From: Bifidobacterium moraviense
GTDB lineage: Bacteria > Actinomycetota > Actinomycetes > Actinomycetales > Bifidobacteriaceae
Direction: 5' to 3'
Assembly: GCF_012932365.1 (NCBI RefSeq)
Contig: NZ_JAAIIH010000006.1
Span: forward strand, 55,933-119,932
Length of the DNA: 64,000 bases
Shown here: piece by piece, positions 9,185 to 17,346 of the stretch
Layout: each line of letters opens with the position of its first letter
How positions within the stretch are numbered: the stretch's first letter is position 1
Program-made: the position numbers and the translations under genes
Notes under the pieces: generated by a model
Databases searched by the model: none
The model's input: only the letters and a program-made list of their open reading frames with translations
Told to the model about the DNA's origin: nothing

Positions 9185-10516
9185 CTACGGGATGACGGCG
9201 GTCCAGGCGGGGGAGGAGAAGCGGTCCGCGGCGAGTTCGCGGGCCCGACGCAGCACCGATTCGGGGATCGCGTCGGCGGCCGTGCGCACGACGGGGAACG
9301 ACGAGCCGACCTCGTGCGACGATGCGTCGGCGGCGTTGCCGTGACCATCGCCGCCGCCGACGAGCGTGGCGATCATGCGGGCGATGACGTCCTCGCGCGC
9401 CAGACCGGTCTGCGAACGCAGCGGATCGACGCGCTTGGCGGCGGACCGGACGGCCTTGTCGCTCATCTTCTCGCGCGAGACGTTGAGGATGCGCAGCATC
9501 TTGGCGGCATCCATGTCGTACGACATCATCGTGTGGTGCAGCACGGCGCCGGGGCCGTGCGAACCGTGCGGCGCGGGGAATCGTCGCTGCGCCGCGCCGC
9601 CGATCTTGCCGTGCGCCGAGGCGATGTCGTTGATGGGCTGGTAGCGCGCTTCGACGCCCATCGAACGCAGCGCGTCGAGCACCCAGCCGTCGCATGCGCG
9701 ATACGAGTCCTCCACGTCGACGCCCTCCACGAAGTCCAGCGGCGCGACGAGCGAGTACGTGATGACCGCGTCAGGCTCGGCGAACATGGCGCCGCCGCCC
9801 GTGATGCGCCGCACCACCGTGACGCCCTCCGCCTCGGCGCGGTCGACGTGCACCTCGCTGCCGAGCGACTGGAAGCGCCCGATCACCACCGCCGCGCGGT
9901 CCCATCGCCAGAACCGGAGCAGCGGCGGCATCGCGCCGGCCGCCACCGCCTCGGCGCAGGCCTGGTCGAGCGCCAGCTGCATCGCCGGTTCGCGCGGATC
10001 GTCCAGCACCACCGCAAGTCCTGCGATGCGCCGTACGTCGGGCAGGGAACGACGGGCGTCCGGGGCGTCGTCGCGTGTGGTCGGCGTCGGACGTCGCGCC
10101 GGCGTCGGTCGCGGCGCATCCGCGATGCCCAGCGCGCGCGCCGCGGCCGTGGCGATCGTCCGCTCGTCCGCGCCGGCCAGCGTGGTGGCGGGATGCGCAT
10201 CCATCGCCTTGCGCAGGCGCGCGGCCATCGCGGCGATCCATGCGTCGGCGCGACCGGAAGGAGCGGTACGGTCGATGCCGGCGCGATCGTCGCCGTGCGG
10301 CGTCGTTTCACGGGAAACATCGGCATTCGCGTCGCCGGCCGAAACCTGCCCGATTGTCCGCTGCAGCGCGTCGAGCAGCGTCCGCGCCCCGTCCGCGTCG
10401 CCCTCGACGAAGAAGTCGCCATCGATGCGCGCGACGTCGCCCGGCCGTACGCTCACCGCCACCAGCTTGCCGCCGGGCATCTTGCACTCACCGCGTCGCC
10501 ATGCCGTCGTGTTCAT
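9185..10516 (-). CDS. lplA: lipoate-protein ligase with the accessory domain at the N-terminus
   Basis: A 443-residue protein expected to attach lipoate to carrier lysines using ATP. The ligase core, about 165-443, has LRFWRWDRAAVVIGRFQS, the lipoate-site motif VVRRITGGGAMFAEPDAVITYS and the NDIASAHGKIGGAAQRRF lysine loop. The first 60 or so residues (KMPGGKLVAVSVRPG...IDGDFFVEGDADGARTLLDAL) resemble the small accessory domain that normally sits at the C-terminus of LplA, so the domain order looks reversed. A variable Ala/Arg/Thr-rich linker, about 70-150, joins the parts. The start at 10516 is supported by GGGAGG 7 nt upstream. GcvH in this window is a candidate substrate. Confidence 0.85.
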   Translation of the reverse strand: MNTTAWRRGECKMPGGKLVAVSVRPGDVARIDGDFFVEGDADGARTLLDALQRTIGQVSAGDANADVSRETTPHGDDRAGIDRTAPSGRADAWIAAMAARLRKAMDAHPATTLAGADERTIATAAARALGIADAPRPTPARRPTPTTRDDAPDARRSLPDVRRIAGLAVVLDDPREPAMQLALDQACAEAVAAGAMPPLLRFWRWDRAAVVIGRFQSLGSEVHVDRAEAEGVTVVRRITGGGAMFAEPDAVITYSLVAPLDFVEGVDVEDSYRACDGWVLDALRSMGVEARYQPINDIASAHGKIGGAAQRRFPAPHGSHGPGAVLHHTMMSYDMDAAKMLRILNVSREKMSDKAVRSAAKRVDPLRSQTGLAREDVIARMIATLVGGGDGHGNAADASSHEVGSSFPVVRTAADAIPESVLRRARELAADRFSSPAWTAVIP

Positions 10517-10519
10517 CGG

Positions 10520-10738
10520 CGCCTCCCTGATTCCGTGATTCGTTCCGTGACTCGTTCGGTGGTTCATTCCGCGGTTCGCTCTGCGGCCCGTCTCGCGATC
10601 CGTTCGACGGGCGGTTCCGCGGTTCGCCTCCCACTGTATTGGGCGGTGCGGTCGGGCGGTGTGGTCGTGCGGTGCGGTCGGGCGGTGTGGTCGTGCGGTG
10701 CGGTCGGGCGGTGTGGTCGTGCGGTGCGGTCGGGCGGC
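10520..10738. repeat. 26-bp tandem repeat and a low-complexity stretch between lplA and the crp-like gene
   Basis: Three full copies and one half copy of a 26-bp unit begin at 10648, 10674, 10700 and 10726. Each is GCGGTCGGGCGG followed by TGTGGTCGTGCGGT. The copies are essentially identical and contiguous. From 10520 to 10620 there are looser repeats built on GTTCGTTCCGTGA and GCGGTTCG. Together they fill most of the 350-bp divergent gap. Confidence 0.8.
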
Positions 10739-10868
10739 GGCAATGCGTCCGGTCGCACCCGGTCGCATCCGGGCCGCCGTCGCCGCGCGGGGCTACAATG
10801 ACATGCCATATGCCGGCCGGGAGGCCGAACGGTCGAAGACGCCAACTGGGAGGTTCGAGGACGTGGGG

Positions 10869-11588
10869 ATGAGCGCCGACAAGCCCAACGGGATCGTTGA
10901 CGAGGACAATGCGCTGCTGCACACCGCGCTGTTCAAGCAGGTCTCGCCCGAGGAGGCGGATCAGCTGCTGCCCCATCTCAAGCGCTGGACGCTCAACAAG
11001 GGCGGCTTCATCTTCCGCGAGGGCGACGTGGACCATCGCATGTACATCCTGGAGGACGGGCGCGTCAAGCTGACCCGTCAGGCCGACGACCGCCGCGTGC
11101 AGCTGCTCTCCATCCACGGCCGAGGCGAGATCCTGGGCGAGATCCCGGTGTTCGATCCGACCGGCGGCCCGCGCACGGCGTCCGCGGTGGCGATGACCAA
11201 CGGCACCACCGTGGTCTCGCTGGAGCACGACGACCTGTTCGCGTGGCTGGATGAGCATCCGCGCGTGGCCGTGGACATGCTGCAGGTGCTGGCCGGACGC
11301 ATGCGCGCCAACAACGAGCGTATCTGCGATCTGGTGTTCATGGACGTGCCGGCGCGACTGGCCAAGACGCTCATCGACCTGGCGCACCGCTTCGGCGAGC
11401 CGATCGAGGCGGGCCTCATGGTGCCGCACGACCTGACGCAGGAGGAACTCGCGCAACTGGTGGGCGCCTCGCGCGAGACCGTGAACAAGGCGCTCATGGA
11501 CTTCGACAACCGCGGGTGGATCGCGCGCAAGGGCCGCGCGATCATCATCTTCCAACCGGGCATGCTCATCCGCCGCTCTCGCCGATAG
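10869..11588 (+). CDS. Crp/Fnr-family transcriptional regulator
   Basis: A 239-residue DNA-binding regulator. Residues about 20-140 form the cyclic-nucleotide-binding-like beta roll (FIFREGDVDHRMYILEDGRVKL, ILGEIPVFD). A dimerisation helix follows, then a winged helix-turn-helix at about 185-230 (LTQEELAQLVGASRETVNKALMDF). It resembles the actinobacterial GlxR/Crp group; the effector cannot be read with certainty. ATG 10869 follows GAGG at 10857-10860. GTG 10863, two codons earlier, is an alternative with a better-spaced GGAGG. A 26-bp tandem array sits 130 bp upstream, where a promoter would be expected, and the gene is divergent from lplA. Confidence 0.88.
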   Translation: MSADKPNGIVDEDNALLHTALFKQVSPEEADQLLPHLKRWTLNKGGFIFREGDVDHRMYILEDGRVKLTRQADDRRVQLLSIHGRGEILGEIPVFDPTGGPRTASAVAMTNGTTVVSLEHDDLFAWLDEHPRVAVDMLQVLAGRMRANNERICDLVFMDVPARLAKTLIDLAHRFGEPIEAGLMVPHDLTQEELAQLVGASRETVNKALMDFDNRGWIARKGRAIIIFQPGMLIRRSRR

Positions 11589-11766
11589 CCGCCGCTGGCC
11601 TCCGTCGGCCTCCGGCAACCTCCGTCGGCCGGCCGCGACCGCCGCGGCTGCCGGCCGATCGCAGCCGCATTCAGGCGATTTTCCGCGGATTTCCAGCAAG
11701 TGAAGTTCTCGTGCATATGGGTGCGCGCCCTGCGCGAAGACCGGGCCCGCGGTAGACCCGCCCCCC

Positions 11767-11772
11767 TAGAAT
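11767..11772 (+). promoter_or_regulatory. leaderless -10 of the PBP gene
   Basis: TAGAAT lies 7 nt before the ATG at 11780, with no Shine-Dalgarno. This argues for starting at 11780 rather than at the in-frame ATG 11771, which overlaps the -10. Confidence 0.5.
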
Positions 11773-11779
11773 GGGCACC

Positions 11780-14155
11780 ATGCCTGAAAAGAAATCGATG
11801 ACCGCGAAGCGGCTCTTCACCCTGTTGCTGGCCTACGCCATGTTCTGCGTGGCCGGCGGCGTGGTGGCGAGCGGATTCCTGCTGCCCGGCGTGTTCGCCG
11901 CCAACTCCCTGATCCGCACGCTCAGCCCCAACCTCAAGGCCGAGGGCATCGACTTCTCCATCGCCGATCTGCCGCAGGCCTCCAACCTGTACGCGGCGGA
12001 CGGCTCCAAGATCGCCACGTTCTACACGCAGAACCGCACCGTGGTGCCGCTGGACCAGATCTCCGAGGTCATGCAGAAGGCCGTGGTGGCGCGCGAGGAC
12101 CGTCGTTTCTGGGACCACTCCGGCGTGGACGTGCAGGGCGTGCTGCGCGCGTTCGTACAGACCTACGTCAAAGGCGACGAGCAGCAGGGCGGCTCCACGC
12201 TCACCCAGCAGTACGTGAAGAACGTGCTCGCCGCGCAGGCGGAGGAGGACAACGACCCGATCGCCGCATACCACGCCAAGGAGGACACCATCGCCCGCAA
12301 GCTGCGCGAGATGCTCATCTCCGTGCAGCTGGAGCGCGAGTACTCCAAGGGCGAGATCCTGCAGGGCTACCTCAACATCGCGCAGTTCGGCAACCGCAGC
12401 ATCTACGGCGTGGAGGCCGCCGCGCACCGCTACTTCGACAAGTCCGCCAAGGACCTCAACGTCGTGGAGTCGGCCACCATCGCCGCCATCACCAAGAACC
12501 CCGCGAACTACGACCCGTCCATCGAGGCGAACCAGGAGGAGTCGCAGAACCAGCGCAACATCGTGCTCAAGCTCATGCTGCAGCAGGGGTTCATCAGCCA
12601 GCAGGAGTACGACGACGCCGTCAACACCCCGCTCAAGGACACGCTGCACATCACGTCCGTGGCGCAGGGCTGCATGGCCGCCGGCGACGCCGCGTTCTTC
12701 TGCTCGTACGTGGTCAAGCAGATCGAGAACTCGCCCGAGTTCGGCGCCACCAAGGAGGAACGCCAGAAGCTGCTCAACTCCGGTGGTCTGGAGATCCACA
12801 CCACGATGGACGTGAACGCCAACAACGCGGCGATGAATGCGGCCAAGACCGCCATCCCCGTGGACGACCCGAGCCACTTCGAGGTGATGATCGCGGCCAT
12901 CCGCCCGGGCACCGGCGAGGTGCTGGGCTTCGGCATCAACCGCATCTACGACGCGACGAGCGCCGCCGAGGGCGACGAGACGCGCACGGCCGTGAACTAC
13001 GCGGTGGACGAGCGCGACGGCGGCGGCTCCGGCTTCCCGATCGGCTCCACGTGGAAGCCGATCAACCTGGTGGCGTGGATGCGCGAGGGCCACGCGATCA
13101 CCGAGGAGCTGCCCGCGGTGTACGCCCTGAACGAGGAGCACGACGTGCCCGACTACTACGCCAAGGGCATCACGTGGAACGTGCAGAACTCCGGCGGCGT
13201 GCGCGTGAGCTCCGAGTCGCCGCTCAACGGCCTCATCAACTCGCACAACACCACGCAGGCCGCCATGCTCAAGGAGATCGGCCTCACCCCGATCCTCAAC
13301 GCGGCGTCCGACATGGGCTACCACAGCGCCGCGCTCGCGGACGAGGACAAGAGCCTGTTCGACCAGAAGACGCTCTACAACCCGCCGGTGGTGATCGGCT
13401 CCGGCGTGTCCGCGTCGGCGCTGACGATGGCGAACGTGTACGCCACGATCGCCGCCAACGGCGTGCAGTGCACCCCGATCGCCATCACCAAGGTGGTGGA
13501 CAGCACCGGCAAGGACATCCCCGTGCCGAGCGCCAACTGCCATCAGGCCATCGACCCGGAGATCGCGCAGACCGCCGCGTACGCGATGAACCAGGGCGTG
13601 GTACAGCCCAAGGGCCAGGCGCACGACGCCCAGCTGGACAACAACCGCAAGACGTTCGCGAAGACCGGCACCAACGAGAACACGTACATGCTCACCGGCG
13701 GCTTCACGCCGGAGGTGGCCGCGTACACGATGGTGGGCAACGCGGAGGGCTACACCTACCAGGAGGACAAGAAGACCGGCATCTGGCACGCCACCAACGC
13801 GTTCTCCAACCGCACGATCAACGGCGTCTACCACGACACCTGGTACGGCGCGGACATCGCCACCCCGGCGTGGAAGAACTTCATGAACACGTATCTGGCG
13901 GCGGCGAACATCCCGATCAACAACGACTACGGCAACCCGTCGAGCAAGTACGTCACGGCCACGACGTCGAGCACGTCCAGGTCCAAGAGCTCCGCGGCGG
14001 ACGAGTCGCAGTCCGATGCCGCGGGACAGAACGCGAGCCCGTCGCCCACGGCCACCGCCACGGCCAGCGCCGAGCCGCAGGCCACGCAGTCCGAGGCGCC
14101 GGCCGAGACGCAGCAGCCGCAGGCCACGGAGCAGTCCACCGAGTCCGCCCAGTAG
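11780..14155 (+). CDS. class A penicillin-binding protein (transglycosylase/transpeptidase)
   Basis: A 791-residue bifunctional peptidoglycan synthase. One membrane span lies near residues 8-32. The GT51 glycosyltransferase domain has EDRRFWDHSGVDVQG, GGSTLTQQYVKN and the REMLISVQLEREYSKGEILQGYLN segment. The transpeptidase domain carries SxxK as GSTWKP, SxN as NSHN and KTG as FAKTGTNEN. A Ser/Ala/Thr/Gln-rich tail of about 65 residues ends the protein and is probably an exposed or wall-spanning linker. It follows the Crp-like gene by 190 bp with its own probable leaderless promoter. A hairpin terminator is at 14206-14230. Confidence 0.92.
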   Translation: MPEKKSMTAKRLFTLLLAYAMFCVAGGVVASGFLLPGVFAANSLIRTLSPNLKAEGIDFSIADLPQASNLYAADGSKIATFYTQNRTVVPLDQISEVMQKAVVAREDRRFWDHSGVDVQGVLRAFVQTYVKGDEQQGGSTLTQQYVKNVLAAQAEEDNDPIAAYHAKEDTIARKLREMLISVQLEREYSKGEILQGYLNIAQFGNRSIYGVEAAAHRYFDKSAKDLNVVESATIAAITKNPANYDPSIEANQEESQNQRNIVLKLMLQQGFISQQEYDDAVNTPLKDTLHITSVAQGCMAAGDAAFFCSYVVKQIENSPEFGATKEERQKLLNSGGLEIHTTMDVNANNAAMNAAKTAIPVDDPSHFEVMIAAIRPGTGEVLGFGINRIYDATSAAEGDETRTAVNYAVDERDGGGSGFPIGSTWKPINLVAWMREGHAITEELPAVYALNEEHDVPDYYAKGITWNVQNSGGVRVSSESPLNGLINSHNTTQAAMLKEIGLTPILNAASDMGYHSAALADEDKSLFDQKTLYNPPVVIGSGVSASALTMANVYATIAANGVQCTPIAITKVVDSTGKDIPVPSANCHQAIDPEIAQTAAYAMNQGVVQPKGQAHDAQLDNNRKTFAKTGTNENTYMLTGGFTPEVAAYTMVGNAEGYTYQEDKKTGIWHATNAFSNRTINGVYHDTWYGADIATPAWKNFMNTYLAAANIPINNDYGNPSSKYVTATTSSTSRSKSSAADESQSDAAGQNASPSPTATATASAEPQATQSEAPAETQQPQATEQSTESAQ

Positions 14156-14205
14156 CCGGGCCGGGTCCGGGGACGCCGCGGCGTTTCCCTCACAGGTCGC
14201 TCACA

Positions 14206-14230
14206 GGCCGCGCGGAGATTCCGCGCGGCC
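14206..14230 (+). terminator. terminator hairpin after the PBP gene
   Basis: GGCCGCGCGGA (14206-14216) pairs perfectly with TCCGCGCGGCC (14220-14230) around a 3-nt loop and is followed by TTCGTC. A -10-like TACAAT at 14238-14243 just downstream may belong to the next gene. Confidence 0.65.
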
Positions 14231-14309
14231 TTCGTCATACAATGGCTCACATGGCGGCCGCGACGCATGGTCGCAATGCATGGTCGCAAACGCAAAGGGG
14301 GACGAAACA

Positions 14310-15749
14310 ATGACGCAAGAGGACAACGCCGCGAACGATCTGCCGGGATTCGACATGCGCGGATTCACCGTGGCGGACAAGACGTCGGCATACGACAGCG
14401 ACGAGGACGAGACGCCCACGGGCGGGGATCCGGCTCCGGACGCCGCCGCGGACGATGTCACGGACGATGCCGCGCTCGCCGACGCCGATGACGACGACAC
14501 GGACGCCGACGACACGGACGAAGCCGCGGACGACGACGCGCTCGACGACGATGACGCGGAGTCCCTCGCGGATCCGTCCGCGGATCCGCCCGCGAACGTC
14601 TCCGCCAAGCGCCGCAAGGGCAAGAAGGCGCTGTTCAAGTCGGCCAAGAACGCCGTGAAGGCGCAGTCGCAGGCGCTGTTCAGCCCCATCAAGCTGCGCG
14701 GGCTCACCGTGCGCAACCGCGTCTGGCTGCCGCCGATGGACACGTATTCGGCGTTCGCCCGCGACGGCAAGCCCACGCCGTTCCACTACCAGCACTACGT
14801 TTCGCGCGCCGTGGGCGGATTCGGACTGGTGTGCTTCGAAGCCACCGCCGTGGCGCCCGAAGGCCGCATCTCGCCGTGCGATCTGGGTCTGTGGGACGAC
14901 GACCAGATCGCCGCATACCAGTGGATCGTCCGCGGCATCAAGGAGGCCGGCGCGGCCGCGGCCATCCAGCTCAACCACGCCGGGCGCAAGGGATCCACCG
15001 GCTGCTTCGCGGTGGGCGTGAACGGCGAGACCGTGCCGGAGTCCGAAGGCGGCTGGCGCACCGTGGCGCCGAGCCCCATCGCGTTCGGGCGCCAGGCCGA
15101 GCCGCGCGAGCTGAGCGTGGACGAGATCCACGGCATCGTGGCGCAGTTCCGCGCCGCCGCCATCCGCGCGGTGGCCGCCGGGTTCGACGTGGTGGAGATC
15201 CACGCCGCGCACGGGTACCTGCTCAGCGAGTTCCTCGACCCGCTCACCAACACGCGCGTCGACGAATACGGCGGCAGCCTGGAGAACCGCATGCGTCTGC
15301 TCGTGGAGGTGACCGACGCGATCCGCGGCGCCATCCCGAGCGCCATGCCGCTGTTCGTGCGCATCTCCGCCACCGACTGGGCGGCCGGCGGCTGGGACCT
15401 CAACCAGACCATCGAGACCGCGCGCGTGCTGCGCGACCACGGCGTGGATCTGGTGGACGTGTCCACCGGCGGCATCCTGCCGGGCGTGGCCGTGCCGGTC
15501 AAGCCGAACTATCAGGTGCCGTTCTCCGCGAACGTGCGTTCCAAGGCGCTCGTGCCCACCACCGCGGTGGGGCTCATCACCAAGCCGAAGCAGGCCGACC
15601 GCATCGTGCGCAAGGGCGAGGCGGACGCGGTGCAGATCGGCCGCGCCGCGCTGCGCGACCCGTACTGGCCGCTGCGCGCCGCCGCGAAGCTCGGCGTCGG
15701 GACGGCGAAGGCGCCGTATCAGCCGCAGTACGTGCGCGGCGCGTTCTGA
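14310..15749 (+). CDS. Old Yellow Enzyme family NADH:flavin oxidoreductase with acidic N-terminal extension
   Basis: A 479-residue protein. Residues about 120-479 are an FMN-binding OYE/YqjM-type barrel: LFSPIKLRGLTVRNRVWLPPMDTYSAF, HAGRKGS, the active-site HAAHGYLLSEFLDPLTNTRVDEYGGSLENR, and a C-terminal VGLITKPKQAD...ADAVQIGRAALRDPYWP. Such enzymes reduce activated C=C bonds; the substrate here is unknown. The first 110 residues are unusual: a highly acidic Asp/Ala-rich stretch (about 20-95) followed by a basic patch (KRRKGKKALFKSAKNAVK). ATG 14310 follows a weak AAGGGGGA 10 nt upstream. It is convergent with the minus-strand pyrD-like gene, with a shared hairpin between them. Confidence 0.85.
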   Translation: MTQEDNAANDLPGFDMRGFTVADKTSAYDSDEDETPTGGDPAPDAAADDVTDDAALADADDDDTDADDTDEAADDDALDDDDAESLADPSADPPANVSAKRRKGKKALFKSAKNAVKAQSQALFSPIKLRGLTVRNRVWLPPMDTYSAFARDGKPTPFHYQHYVSRAVGGFGLVCFEATAVAPEGRISPCDLGLWDDDQIAAYQWIVRGIKEAGAAAAIQLNHAGRKGSTGCFAVGVNGETVPESEGGWRTVAPSPIAFGRQAEPRELSVDEIHGIVAQFRAAAIRAVAAGFDVVEIHAAHGYLLSEFLDPLTNTRVDEYGGSLENRMRLLVEVTDAIRGAIPSAMPLFVRISATDWAAGGWDLNQTIETARVLRDHGVDLVDVSTGGILPGVAVPVKPNYQVPFSANVRSKALVPTTAVGLITKPKQADRIVRKGEADAVQIGRAALRDPYWPLRAAAKLGVGTAKAPYQPQYVRGAF

Positions 15750-15766
15750 CGCACGCCGAAGACGGC

Positions 15767-15805
15767 AACGGCGCGGCTCCCGCATCATGCAGGGGCCGCG
15801 CCGTT
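15767..15805. terminator. bidirectional terminator between two convergent genes
   Basis: AACGGCGCGGC (15767-15777) pairs with GCCGCGCCGTT (15795-15805). It lies between the OYE stop and the stop of the convergent dihydroorotate dehydrogenase-like gene and could serve both. Confidence 0.6.
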
Positions 15806-15871
15806 CGTCGTTCGCGGGTCCGTGGGGTCCGATCGCGCCGGATCGTCTGACCCGTCGCCGCCGCGCGGACG

Positions 15872-17023
15872 TCAGTCCACGTCGACGCCCACGGCCTCGG
15901 CCACGGAATCGAATCCGTCGCGGCGCAGCAGGCGCGCCAGACCGCGCTTGAGCACGGTGATCTGCTGCGGGCCGCGGTACATAAGCGAGCTGATGAACAT
16001 CACCAGGCTCGCGCCCGAGCGGATCTTCGCGTACGCCTGCTCCGGGGTGAACACGCCGCCGACGCCCGCGATGGCGAAGCGGTCGCCGAACTCGCGGTAC
16101 GTGTTGGCCACCATCGCGTTGCTCGCGCGGTACGTAGGGCCGCCGGAGAGACCGCCCTCCCACTCGCGCGGGATCTCCAGGCCGGTGCGGTCCTTCTGCA
16201 GGTTCGCGATCGACACGCCCTGCACGTTGTGCTCGGCCAGCACCTGCAGCAGCTCGCGGAACTCGGGCCACGGCTTGTTGAGCGGCATCTTGACCAGCGT
16301 GGGCTGCGGGCGCTCCACCGTGTCCAGCGCGGTGAACAGGCGGTCCAGCGCCTCGGGGGTCTGCGTGAACGGCTCGCCGGCGTGCGTGTTGGGGCACGAG
16401 ACGTTGACCTCGATCATCGCGGTGCGTCCCGCCGCGCGCTCCATGGAGATGCGATAGTCCTCGATGCCCTCGTCCAGATCGCCGCACTGCGCGTCGTTGG
16501 TGCGCGCGATCGACACGGACACCTGCATCGCCTTGGCGCGGCGCCACGCCTCCTCGGCGCGGGGGATCACCGTCTCCGAACCGTCGTTCGCCAGACCCAC
16601 GTGCACCATCATCGAATCGTATTCGGGCAGACGATGGAACCACGGCTTGGGGTTGCCGGCGCAGGGGCGCGACGTGGTGGAGCCGACCGTCTCGAAGCCG
16701 AATCCGGCGTGGTCGAGCAGCACGGGCATGTCGCAGTTCTTGTCGAGACCGGCGGACAGGCCGAACGGGTTGGCGAAGCGCACGCCCATCGTCTCGGTCT
16801 CCAGGATCGGGTCGGTGTAGTCGAGCATCTCGCGCAGCAGCCACATCAGCGGCGGGATGTTCTTGGTGACGCGGCAGAACTCGATCATCTGGTCGTGCGC
16901 CACGTCGGGCGTGTGGTTGAACACGAAATGCGGCTTGACGACGTGCTTGTAGCCGAAGGTGAAGAGGTCGCACGTGGCCTTGTTGACGGCGTCGTGCCAG
17001 AAGGATTCGGAAACGTAGCTCAT
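15872..17023 (-). CDS. pyrD: dihydroorotate dehydrogenase, class 2-like fold with a class 1-like cysteine
   Basis: A 383-residue FMN enzyme expected to oxidise dihydroorotate to orotate in pyrimidine synthesis. FMN-barrel landmarks include ANPFGLSAGLDKNCDMP, FETVGSTTSRPCAGNPKPWFHRLPE, VNVSCPNTHAGEP, LVKMPLNKPW and IAGVGGVFTPEQAYAKIRSGASLVMFISSLMYRGP. The roughly 60-residue N-terminal extension recalls class 2 (quinone-linked, membrane-associated) enzymes. The catalytic position is Cys210 (NVSCPN), as in class 1, where class 2 has Ser. The electron acceptor is therefore uncertain. ATG 17023 was chosen for fit to the family; upstream, CACAAT 6 nt before it could be a leaderless -10. No other pyr gene is adjacent. 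Confidence 0.82.
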   Translation of the reverse strand: MSYVSESFWHDAVNKATCDLFTFGYKHVVKPHFVFNHTPDVAHDQMIEFCRVTKNIPPLMWLLREMLDYTDPILETETMGVRFANPFGLSAGLDKNCDMPVLLDHAGFGFETVGSTTSRPCAGNPKPWFHRLPEYDSMMVHVGLANDGSETVIPRAEEAWRRAKAMQVSVSIARTNDAQCGDLDEGIEDYRISMERAAGRTAMIEVNVSCPNTHAGEPFTQTPEALDRLFTALDTVERPQPTLVKMPLNKPWPEFRELLQVLAEHNVQGVSIANLQKDRTGLEIPREWEGGLSGGPTYRASNAMVANTYREFGDRFAIAGVGGVFTPEQAYAKIRSGASLVMFISSLMYRGPQQITVLKRGLARLLRRDGFDSVAEAVGVDVD

Positions 17024-17123
17024 GCCTCCATTGTGGCACCGCGTGCTGCGGCGTGCCAGCGTGCGCCGATCCGTCCGTCCGCCCGTTCCTCCCGTGCGTC
17101 CGGCAGCGTCCGGCCGCATCCGT

Positions 17124-17255
17124 GCATATCTGCCGATCCTTGGCATCGATATCGCAGGAATCGGCAGATCTGCGTGCATTCGGGCCGTTTGGCGTCTCCT
17201 ACGACGTATATCTGCCGATCCTTGCGTTCGGCGTGCCAAGGATCGGCAGATGTGC
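17124..17255. repeat. double-hairpin dispersed repeat, copy B
   Basis: Second copy of the element at 7487-7620, in the 323-bp divergent gap between the pyrD-like gene and the glycosyltransferase. Hairpin 1 pairs ATCTGCCGATCCTTG (from 17128) with the GGAATCGGCAGAT arm (to 17169). Hairpin 2 pairs ATCTGCCGATCCTTG (from 17210) with CCAAGGATCGGCAGAT (17236-17251). The linker again contains a TACGACG tract and has almost the same length as in copy A. Confidence 0.75.
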
Positions 17256-17316
17256 GGGGTGCGCGCGGGCGGATCGTCGCTACGGCGCGCGCGTACCGGT
17301 TGGCGCGAACGCACGG

Positions 17317-17342
17317 TAGAGTATGGTGCAGCGAAAGGGGGA
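17317..17342 (+). promoter_or_regulatory. -10 and Shine-Dalgarno of the glycosyltransferase gene
   Basis: TAGAGT (17317-17322) is a plausible -10. AAAGGGGGAG ending near 17342 precedes ATG 17347 by about 5 nt, which supports that start over the in-frame ATG at 17323. Confidence 0.45.
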
Positions 17343-17346
17343 GCGG

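Noticed and set aside
10648..10738. Possible CRISPR or coding repeat
   Set aside because: Units are contiguous with no spacers, and 26 bp is not a multiple of three, so reading frames change every unit.
10659..10868. 70-codon N-terminal extension of the Crp-family protein
   Set aside because: It would translate the 26-bp tandem repeat as Cys/Gly/Arg repeats; the family-like start is at 10863-10869.
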